Source of the DNA: Phoronis australis
Taxonomy: Eukaryota > Phoronida > Phoronidae
Direction: 5' to 3'
Assembly (NCBI GenBank): GCA_002633005.1
Contig: NMRA01000051.1
Location: forward strand, 363,968 to 420,480
Length of the DNA: 56,513 bases
The number at the start of each line of letters is the position of its first letter. The stretch's first letter is position 1. Shown in pieces: positions 47,836 to 56,513 of the stretch. Under the pieces are notes generated by a model. It did not search any database and was not told where the DNA came from. It saw only the letters and a program-made list of their open reading frames with translations. A program made the position numbers and the translations under genes.

Positions 47836-49500
47836 ACACTATTGTCTATTTACACTGTCACGACAAAGTCGGTCTCTCTATCCGGCCATCGTCAGGTGCT
47901 CCCGCGTTTTTAGAAGAACGAGCACGGATATGTGGTACACTCATGGTGTGATTTTTTTGTCCTATGCCATTTACTTAGATGGGATTTGATTATGCTAAAC
48001 CTTCCTAAGTACAGTGAGCCACAGGTGTCACTTGGTTGTTTGCTTGGCTGACTGAAGACATTGTCTTGTACATGGCTTCGGCCTTGATCTTTCTCTTGGT
48101 CCAACCTGTTTCAGTGTCAAGTATTCGGATGTTGTTCCACTGGATATTGTGTTGAGCTTCGAACACACGTGTTCTGCTACTCAGAGGTATTACCCTCTCT
48201 ACGGCACCTCTTATGTTCCGCAGCAATTCTCGTCTCCAGTGTTTTTAATGTTTCACCGATATATGATTCACCACATTCATGACATTTGTGGACATGAAGA
48301 AAGCTTTTGACTGGACAAACCATGAACTTCTGTTTTATAAATTACAGCAAAATAATATTAATGGTAAAATGTATGATGCAATTCGTATGATTTACAGAAG
48401 TCCATTGAACTGTAAACGATTAAATGGCACTCTGTATAGTGGTTGGTTCACTCCTGAAAATGGTGTCTGTCAGGGTGACGTACTACCACCGACACTTTTT
48501 ACATTGTATATAAATGACTTAGCTCTGAGAATGAAAATGACATGCAAGATATGTTGAAGGTTTTAAACAACTGGTGTAAAAAGTGGAGAATGGCTGTGAA
48601 CATGGCAAAGATTTGGTTGTCCATTTTCGAGCTAAGTCTAGAAGAAGCAATTTCGAATTTATTTTGAAAAGTATCATTAGTAATAAACCCTCATACAAAT
48701 ATTTAGGCTGTATTCTGGATCAACACCTTGACTTCAAAGAAAATTCGAATGCTTTATATGAAACTTGGGGTAGAGCGTTAGGGAAGATATGCTCAACACT
48801 CCGTGATAGCAAGAATCTAGGATTCGAAATGTTAAAAAAATTATTTAATTCGTGTGTGACACCGATTTTGGATTACGGGTCATCTGTTGTTTGTCTCTTC
48901 TTCCATTGCGAATCTAATTGTAGGTGGTATGCTGTTCAGGCGGTCAAGGAACTCTGATGGATTTTCTTTGAGTCTTGGCTGAATATTGTGAATGTGTCAT
49001 CAACGTATCGTTTCCACATCTTCGAGGGTCTGTTAGCTGATCTGAGATTGGTTTGTTCGAGCCACTCCATGTACAAGTTAAAACTGGTGATAGTGGTGAA
49101 CCCATTGCCATTCCTTGTGTCTGTTCGTAGAACTTGTCTTTGTATTGGAAGTAGGTGGCATTGACACAGAATGTCACTAATTCCAGAATGGAGCCTATTG
49201 TGAGGTTTACATCCTCTGATGGCTTGTGGTCATGTTCTAATTTTGACCTGAGTAAGGGGAGAACCTCTGACGTTGGTACACTTGTGAATGGGCTTTCGAC
49301 ATCAAAGCTCACCATGATGTCCTTTGGTGTATATGTTGACTGATGACATTGACACGAAGTGCTTCGAGTCCTTTACGTAGGCCTAAGAGTCAGTTGGGGA
49401 TATGATGTTGTTGAGGAATCTATCTAGTTGGTGGCAGGGAGAACCAATCTTTCTTATAATTGGTCTCATTGGTGTCGTGACAGTGTAAATAGACAAGAGT
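47835..49500 (-). mobile_element. Broken Penelope-like retroelement with a nested LINE
   Basis: Minus-strand reading from about 49490 shows TPMRPIIRKIGSP, V-S-F-D-V-E-S-P-F-T, QGMAMGSPLSPV and, after a frameshift, WKRYVDDTFTIF (the catalytic YVDD) up to about 48891. A GIY-YIG domain (CHECGESYIGET) follows at about 48285-48200 and its tail runs to about 48020. Reverse transcriptase followed by GIY-YIG is diagnostic of Penelope-like elements. The part between the two domains is replaced by a plus-strand LINE fragment. A 24-base block (TGTCGTGACAGTGTAAATAG plus GACAA) occurs in inverted orientation at both ends (about 49473-49496 and 47841-47866). The element is dead: stops, frameshifts, internal loss. 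Confidence 0.8.
48284..48890 (+). pseudogene. LINE (non-LTR) reverse transcriptase fragment
   Basis: The fragment opens with FVDMKKAFD, then NGVCQGDVLPPTLFTLYIND, then a junction near 48535, then a thumb-like part with NNWCKKWRMAVN, YKYLGCILD and VTPILDYGS. The catalytic YADD block that should lie between YINDL and NNWC is absent, so at least some tens of codons have been deleted. A frameshift follows near 48600. It is lodged between the two halves of the Penelope-like element on the opposite strand. Confidence 0.8.
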
Positions 49501-49502
49501 TC

Positions 49503-51600
49503 GGTGTAATTAGACCAAGAAATTTTAATAGTAGTTGTTCCTTCATTTTTTTATAAGTGAAGTGCGAGTGAAGACAATTCAGTTAATGCATCCCGAACGG
49601 TATTAGGGCAGTGCCAACGTGTCCGTTAGCAGCAGAGACGGTGGGGCTTCCATGGGACCTTCATACGCCAGAGGATTTTTGGTGAATTATTCTCACATTG
49701 ATTGAGTTACGTTACTACTATACATGTTGTAAGTACCTTTGGAGATAAGAGTGACACCTTAGGAGGCAGTCGATGTTTTAATTCCAACCTGAACTCGAAC
49801 AAATGCTCCCGCAATCACACTTTTTTCGAGCAGTCCTTTGATCAGTTGCCCCGGCATATCGGCATCTGGCCATTTTACACACGACAAGGAATTAAAGACA
49901 TCAATAGCCTCCTAAGGTTTCCATAGGCGCGAAAGATAAGGAAAACGTGCCTTCAGTGTCGGTGAGGCATATTCACCGAAGAGCTTCCGGCGTATGACGG
50001 CTCTATGAGAGCATCATCGTCTCTCCTTAACAGCAGGGACGGTGGTATTGTCTACATGAACGACTGCGTGAGTGAAAATTATGGAAGACATAGGAGCAAT
50101 CTTACGATCGACGGTTGATAATAACGAGCCATTGGCGTGTTAACGGATGGATAATTTATGACTTGGCAGTTGAAAATTGATCAGCTCAGTCTTATTGCTG
50201 TTTACATGTACATGTATGCAAAACATTACAATAGGACTTGACAATTGAACCCGTCTCCACCGACAGGAGCCCCTTTTCACAGTCTTCTCTACAACTACCA
50301 TGCAGTCTGTGTTTTTAGACTGTTCCGCAGGCAGTAGTCCTAGACAATGCAATAACTTCATAACCACTATGTTTTCTTCAAAAAGAAAAGCCTTAAGGAA
50401 CAAATGTCTGAATGCTATGTAGGATCTTACTGACAAGTCTGCATTTATAAGCTAAATATTTACAAAACGATACATTTGAACACTATAGGTTCTTGAAAGT
50501 GGAAATCCTGTAGAATTTTATTCTTGAATTTTTACCACCCTGTCATTAATTTTGTCATGTGACCATGTTTTGGAAAGAATTTAGCAACAGAGAAAAGTAA
50601 GTTGATAGCAACGAAAATAACTGTATAAATGAGCTTGAACTAAGTACACTTGAAAGAAATGTTCGAGATAAAATGTCAAAAAACACTGTAGTGAACACGC
50701 ATTTTTTCTGCATTATCATCTCGTTTCCATTTTATACATTACATTTTATCCATTTTATTATCCCTCTTTCAAAAGTGGAGCTCAGAAATTCGAGCCCCCC
50801 CCCCCCTTTTTAGACTGAGTGCGCTCATGGAAGCAACTTTTGGTTCAAACTTCTTAAGCCTAGCAGTTATAATACAAATATCATCACGTTCCTTACTCAC
50901 GTTGGCCTGGGATGAACTCCCAGGTCGTTATTACGATAGACAATGTCAATAAAATTACTTCAGGGTTAATCTCAGTGACCAAGTCGGTGTGGCCATCAGC
51001 AAAATTGCAGGTTATTTTCATAACCAAATAATCAACTTTTAATTCAAACAAATGTTTAAAACGATGTGACTTTGCTTTGGAAGACAAAAAAGCCTGTGGA
51101 GAAAGTTGATGGTTTAAAACCAAATGTTTCACATAGGCGCATGGGCCTAGGCGCACGGGATTACAAGCGATCACGGTACACAACAGCAGTTATTCATCAA
51201 AATATCCTTCACTACAATACAGATAAGCGATTATTTACCGTGCTATATGTATTTAGTAGCTAGAGAAAATAGGTAATGTTCCACTAAGTTATTATGGCTA
51301 CGTGGTGCTCTAGTGCTTAACTTTATAAATACAAGTTAAATAATTCTGAGTGTACGTAAGGTTATTACGGCGCAGACGCATGCCCACAACGAAAATGAGG
51401 AAGATTCAATCACAACAACAAGCCGATTTTCTTTTAAAATATGACCAAAGAGATAAAGGACCCCCTTAACATGTGCTATTACACATCAGGAAAGGGTAAT
51501 TGATGCCAACATCGGGACCTCCTCTGAGAGAATTATTAACAAGTGAGCCAAGTAATTGCCAAGAGTTCTGCCACCTAGTCACAAATATTGGCCACCTCAT
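49503..51600. other. Stretch without recognised gene
   Basis: Contains a TACATGTACATG repeat (about 50203), a poly-C-bearing repeat fragment near 50760-50830 and a minus-strand ORF (50893-51183) that ends at a good splice-donor-like site. No gene can be named. Confidence 0.4.
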
Positions 51601-51619
51601 GCGAGCATGAGAATGTGGA

Positions 51620-51835
51620 CAGTTTACTTAAAAAACGGATTTTGGTAGTTCCTGCCTTTTTTGTGGACTTTTGTATCGTTGTCTACTTTTTCGGAATTTT
51701 TGTTTCTCTGAGGCGGACCTTTTTGCCCAATTCGCCAAATGAGTGGGAGGGCTCGTTCGGCCCCCCGAGCGAACGAGCCCCCCGAGCCCTTCCCCCACCG
51801 TGGGTGTGCGCATGCACCTGACGGAATTCAGGTTC
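51620..51835 (-). repeat. Dispersed repeat with AATTGGGCAAA core, copy 2 (inverted)
   Basis: The reverse complement carries TTTGGCGAATTGGGCAAAAAGGTCC and AAAAGTCCACAAAA in the same order as 40340-40585. A GAACGAGCC/GGCTCGTTC palindrome lies at about 51749-51779. Confidence 0.6.
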
Positions 51836-52289
51836 GTAAACTTTCACCAATTTCGACCAATAAAAACAAACAACGCTTTTTTCATTTTTCGAAGGGGTTT
51901 AGCATTGTTTTTGAATACCTAATATTCAGTTCATGACTGACTTCCTCGCTCGGTCAACGTGTTGATTTTCATATCACAAAACAGGATAATGACCGAGGTG
52001 GACGCCGGGCCAAGGACAGCCTCACACTTTTTGGGTACATGACCCATGTATGAATCAATATAAAATGTACAATTGACTTGTGTAGTGTGACAAAAACCCT
52101 GTCTGTATACTCCAACTTTTGCCCATCAGTGAAACTTGTGCGAATGTCTTACTAAAAGTGATTATTTCTAACAAGGCACCGATGGTCTACCCATAAATAA
52201 GAACATCTGTAGGCCTATAGGGCAAGCTAAATTTTAATATTGAAACAGTATTTTCGTCATTGCTAAACGCCTCTATCCGCGGCCGGTAA

Positions 52290-52435
52290 CAGGGACGGAT
52301 CCAGGATTTTGAGTTAAGGAGGGGCAGGGCAGAGTGTTAGCAAGGATTTTGTTAATCAGACAATCGCATCTCCGAACTGCTAAATGGAATCTGGGAAAAT
52401 TTTAGGGGCCATGCCCCCCCTTAAATCCGCCGCTG
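52290..52435 (+). mobile_element. CAGGGGCGGAT-type MITE, second copy with 5-bp TSD
   Basis: It starts CAGGGACGGATCCAGGATTTTGAG and ends TTAAATCCGCCGCTG. GGTAA lies directly outside both ends (52285-52289 and 52436-52440). It is an internally shorter form (146 bp) of the element at 31467-31758. Confidence 0.8.
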
Positions 52436-52440
52436 GGTAA

Positions 52441-53671
52441 AGGCGGCTAAAGCCGACATATTACTTTTTAAATTTTATTTCATAAACATAAGAATATACA
52501 ATGTACAATTGATAACATCAAGGAATGATGGGAATCTGGGGTCTGTTGCCATCGTTACACGTACAGAAACGTCCTCTGTTTTAGGAATTGTGTCTTTATG
52601 TAAGTATAAGTCTTTGCGGCAACGACGCATTAGGCAAACAAAATATAGTTGATGAGCATGGATGAAGACTATCATTCTTCTTGGTAGGACAGAATCTCGA
52701 TATCTACAGTACAATTGCGAGCTCTGAACTGACGATATCTCTACGTCGATATTCTTGAAATCAACTCTTTAACGCTCTCGATATTCGTCCCTATAGCTTG
52801 CCCCATCTGCAAAATGCAAAAATAACCATTTTCAAATAGTCATGTCAATGCCAAAACGTCGTCACTAACTTCGTGGGAAGATGTTATCAGTAGCACTGAA
52901 GGTAATTATTGACGGAGAGGCTGTCGTACCTACAAGCATATACATGTAGATGTACATGTACAGCGTATTCGTTATCACATTCCTACTTTAGGGCTATCGT
53001 ACGTGTGGCAAAAGACTTGGAAGGCCGTATACCCGCCTGCAGAATCGTACCGTTAACGTACAACAGTCGCATAATTTGCTCATGATACGATCACACTATA
53101 GTGTCATGTATAAAGCATAGTCCACATCAACTTTCAAGACTTTTTCAACACGCAGGTGCTAGGTTTTTTGAAAGTTGCCGCAGTCGTTGCATAATAAAAC
53201 GAGTCAGTTGTTGGTTGGTTGTGTGTATGTCGCAACACAATCTAAATACAGATAGGCCTACTGCGGTATATACAGTAGCAATTAAGCAACTACTGCAATT
53301 TGGTGACCCAAAAATTAACATCTGCACCAATGTGCAAAAAGGATGCACTTGCGCCTCTTAAGAACACTGTAGACGTTTAACGTTAAACTATCGTAAGACT
53401 TCCAGGTACCTTACTAATTCTATTCACCAGGAATCGCACGACGGTTCTGTGGTAAAATAATTGTAGTAGAATTGTAGTTACACTCTTATGTTCTACTTAG
53501 TCCCATCATTGTCACCGTCCGTAAACTTGTCGTTGCACCAACGACGTGCGTGACACCGTAGATACTCGTTAAAGTGTCTATAGTCTATGGTGACACGAAC
53601 TCAATGACGGCATATTCCCGTTCAGTGACTTTACCAGACGTAGAAGGCCGTGAGCTCGCGATTCATAAATG
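52441..53671. other. Stretch without recognised gene
   Basis: Only short ORFs without domains. A TACATGTA-type repeat lies at about 52942-52962. Confidence 0.4.
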
Positions 53672-53891
53672 CTATCGGTTGATGTTCAAGTACGTTATAA
53701 CTTAACTTTTATTTTGAACAGCACAACCCAGTCAGGATAGATACGATCTTATTGGAGATTAGAACAATTATCGAACAAAAGAGACCTAGCCCTCCATACA
53801 TCAATGCCAGAATGGACTTAATCAGTCGTGTAAGATATTGGCTACAGGGGTGTCAGTCTTCCCAACTTGTTGGAGTATAGAATCGAACAAG
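53672..53891 (+). mobile_element. Solo right arm of the 30098-30601 foldback MITE
   Basis: Runs parallel to about 30376-30578: GTTATAACTTAACTTT, CAGCACA, AGATACGATCT, GAGATTAGA, AATTAGTCGTGTAAGATATT-like and ATAGAATCGAACAAG blocks in order. The left arm and the last 23 bases of the right arm are missing. Confidence 0.75.
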
Positions 53892-54085
53892 TCCGCCCCC
53901 GAGAGACAAAAAGTCCTATTAAACGGGACAAAAGTCCACTAAATAAGTGCAAATGCGCACTTCGCAGCAGGTGCTCCAATTTTTTTTTGTCCGCTCGCTG
54001 TTTTGTTAGCAAAAGGTCCAAGTCGTGTCAAGAATTCGAGCCCCCCATGTTGAAGGCTGGGTGCGCGCATGATCGGGTAGGCCTA
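53892..54085 (+). repeat. Poly-C-bearing dispersed repeat fragment
   Basis: Contains AAAAGTCCACTAAAT, AAAAGGTCC and AATTCGAGCCCCCC followed by GGCTGGGTGCGCGC. It is related to parts of 40340-40585 and to 50780-50825. Confidence 0.5.
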
Positions 54086-54201
54086 CCTATTCCACTCAGA
54101 CCATATGAATCACACTGGTCGGGTGGTAGATTCGTGCCAATGTTTGTGAGCCACAGGGTGTTTTGATTCAAGAGTACTAGATGATTCGGATTTAAATCTC
54201 A

Positions 54202-54290
54202 ATGTGGAGGCCCGTGGAAGCCAGTGGAAGCCAGTGGAGGCCAGTGGAGGCAAGTGGAGGCCAGTGGAGGCCAGTAGAGGCCAGTGAGAA
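54202..54290. repeat. 10-bp minisatellite (GGCCAGTGGA)
   Basis: About nine imperfect tandem copies. The open frame over it is a by-product of the repeat and is not taken as a gene. Confidence 0.9.
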
Positions 54291-55346
54291 CTGGCAAGTT
54301 GTAACCATTATTTTTGCAATAAAGATAGAAACACCCGAGGTTGTAAACGCAAAAACTCGGGTAAAAACTTTGCAATGTGTGCAACTGTCACTTTATTACA
54401 AAGATCCCGTAGTCTGAGAACCCCGATTTGATCAATGTCCGTTATTACAGTGAATAAAATCCGGGTTCTCAAAATGTTTCAGTGCAGAGTCAGCAAGACT
54501 AGTTTGTAAAACATGTGTCAACAAAACCACAACAGAATCGCGAAGGCTATGATTGCATCGGGTTGGCTTCCACCGACATTAGCCTTCTGTGCAAAAACGT
54601 CATCTCGCCAACGACCAGTTCAGGGTGTCAGTCAGTAGATTTTGGTGGTAATTGCCATGCACTTTTTGTGTTCGCTATAGCATGACTTATATATAAGTCA
54701 CACAAAGGATTGGCGATTGGTGAAGAACGATGCCGACGTCAACCTGCCATATTAGGCGACATTCGGGCGATTAGTGGAAGATTGTCGAGAGAGTCGACGT
54801 AAAAAATAGCAATTGTTGCAATATCCGTCATAGGTCAACTTCAATGGCCATGACGTCGGAAAAAATCACCGAGGCAAGTTGAAATCACTTGGCAATCACC
54901 CAGTAATATTCAGATTGCCGGCTTGATTTCAAACTAAAGGAGGGACTAGTCCTATAGCCAATGACCTTCACCTGTCTTCCACTGGCAGATGCTCGCGTAA
55001 TGATACCCGATTGGGCCAACATCAGTTTACATGTGTATATCCTTAAAACATAAGACCACTACTCCCGATGTCAAGAGATCATCCGATCCAACCGACCACG
55101 ATGCTTGTCCATTTAAAGAACATGATTCCCTGGGTCAACCGAGCATTATAAGTCCCGATGTTATATGACTTAGGAGTTCCAAGGAATGTGTTGCAAACTA
55201 AATTGGATCATAGATTATAGACAACACACATGAACTATAGTTTATGATTGGATTTACTTGCTGTTGTAATAATGAACTAGCACGTCAATTCCCTCAATAA
55301 TGCAGTATTCTATTACCATGGTAAATAAAATGCAAGTTATAGTTAC
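54291..55346. other. Stretch without recognised gene
   Basis: If the thioredoxin exon at 55347-55415 belongs to a working gene, its last exon should lie here or further left on the minus strand. I could not find a convincing match to the usual E-F-x-G-A-N-x-x-K-L end. Confidence 0.4.
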
Positions 55347-55415
55347 CACTTGTCCATTTAGAATAGCAATGCACGTGGGCATGACGCTTATTTCAAAGTC
55401 TGACGCAATATCCTC
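55347..55415 (-). CDS. Single thioredoxin exon (partial gene)
   Basis: On the minus strand a CTTGCAG acceptor is followed by 69 bases in phase 0, then a GTAACT donor. The 23 residues read E-D-I-A-S-D-F-E-I-S-V-M-P-T-C and go on to L-N-G-Q-V. The cis-Pro motif V-M-P-T and the following N-G are classic thioredoxin core. The limits match the corresponding exon of animal thioredoxin genes as I recall them. The exon with the W-C-G-P-C active site would lie at higher coordinates and was not found before the window ends at 56513, nor was the last exon. So the gene either extends past the window or is a relic. Confidence 0.65.
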
Positions 55416-55529
55416 CTGCAAGCAAAAACAAATATATTTGTCTAAAATATACAACAATAAAAGCAGCAAAGAGGTATCAATGAATTTCCGAAAATGAAAC
55501 AAGTACACAAAGAATGCATGCCATGTGAA

Positions 55530-55610
55530 CCGTTTTTTCTTTTTCTTTTTTTAAGATAACTCTTTTTAACTTTTTTCTTTTTTTTTCTAAGATAACTCTT
55601 TTTAATCTTC
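55530..55610. repeat. Pyrimidine-rich tract with a short tandem duplication
   Basis: AAGATAACTCTTTTTAA occurs twice about 41 bases apart within T/C-rich sequence, a small local duplication upstream of the thioredoxin exon in transcript sense. Confidence 0.7.
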
Positions 55611-56513
55611 ATTAGAAGTTCTCAGAAGGTTTCTAGTTTCCTTGGTTCAGGGCAAAAATTTTATACTCGTGTGTCTTGTCTCAACTGTCAAGTCAAGATC
55701 TGGAGCAAAATTTAATTTTGGGAAGTTTGGAGGTACTACAGAAGCTGCCTAAATTGTCGCCAGTAACGGCATCTTATGCAAGGTTTGTCAATTTCATGTT
55801 GAGACATCTAAGCAATTGGGGGTCTATGGACTTCAAAAGAATCAATGAAATTCCAGGATGATTGTGGTGATCAGAGGTGATCTGGTTGGAAGAAGCACGG
55901 ACCCCCTGAATGTCCGCCTTTGCTCTTGATACGCCAGTCATACGGTCCACTCAAACCATTTTGCTAGTTCTTCGAAAATTATAGCGAGTGATTGGCCGCA
56001 GAGCAATCTCCTGAATCGAACGAATATAGGGCTAAGTGTTCTGACACGAAATCGAAAGCGTAATGGTCTTAAATTAGCTATTTTTTGTAAGGTTCTACAT
56101 AACCTTTAGTGACAAACCGTATGCGACTTTTGAACTCAAAAATCGTGTGGGAGCAACTGTCTGCACTCTTAATCGTAGTCGACGCTGGTACCGTGTGCAA
56201 ACACCTTTATGCACTTGCTGTTGTGTCTCCCTTATACCTGTATGGTTTGTCTTGATTGCCACTGGCAGAGATTACAGTGTACATTTCCTTTGCTTTTGAT
56301 AAATAACGTAGAAAATATATCTGAAACTAAATAAGGCGATCCAGATCCTCCCAAGAATACTATTGTTTCATGAAATGAAGAATATAAATCGGTAAATAAA
56401 ACAACAAGAATGGATCAACTGAAATTTGAAATTTTCGGATGTAACAACTTCCTTTATCAACAAAAACAGAAATAAAGTAAAATCAAACACAAAATGACAA
56501 TTGACATATAAGA
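55611..56513. other. Right end of window, no recognised gene
   Basis: No supported exon. The upstream exons of the thioredoxin gene may start beyond the window. Confidence 0.4.

Noticed and set aside
47860-47910. CTGACGA next to a paired stem, resembling a hammerhead ribozyme core of a Penelope-like element
   Set aside because: The required GAAA after stem II is not present, so the core is incomplete.
54202-54417. Plus-strand ORF with repeated Trp-Arg-Pro-Val-Glu-Ala units
   Set aside because: It is only the translation of the 10-bp minisatellite.
55861-55940. Possible W-C-G-P-C-like GGTCCGTGC on the minus strand near the thioredoxin exon
   Set aside because: The surrounding frame reads S-G-G-P-C with stops and no other thioredoxin residues, so it is a chance match.

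Overview
The window is animal nuclear DNA: AT-rich, with split genes that use GT-AG introns, intronic transposon remnants, microsatellites and many TACATGTACATG-type repeats. The style fits a marine invertebrate, perhaps a non-vertebrate deuterostome such as a hemichordate or amphioxus. That placement is an impression; no single marker settles it.

Layout. 1-12 kb is gene-poor. It holds one broken ORF resembling a transposon-associated P2X7-C-terminal-like domain, a TTAA-flanked foldback element, and decayed coding tracts of an unidentified mobile element. 12.1-20.5 kb carries the most interesting gene, a secreted multi-exon precursor. Its exons give a signal peptide, an acidic propeptide (with two extra duplicated acidic exons that could be cassettes), a Lys-Arg processing site, and a very basic 95-residue mature peptide with 18 cysteines. 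The cysteines fall into three tandem six-cysteine knottin-like modules. 23.8-29.6 kb holds two tandem two-exon paralogues of a small membrane protein of the DUF1761 type, with identical intron position and phase. 33.5-47 kb (minus strand) holds a complete eight-coding-exon RNF144-type RBR E3 ubiquitin ligase whose introns are full of short inverted-repeat elements, a tRNA-derived SINE and a GIY-YIG fragment. 47.8-49.5 kb is a broken Penelope-like retroelement with an opposite-strand LINE fragment lodged in it. 50-56.5 kb is repeats plus one clear thioredoxin exon on the minus strand.

The genes do not form an operon or an evident pathway. They are ordinary eukaryotic neighbours: a defence- or signalling-type secreted peptide, small membrane proteins, a ubiquitin ligase and part of a thioredoxin gene. 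All exon joins were inferred by eye from splice signals, frame and family similarity. No transcript data were available.
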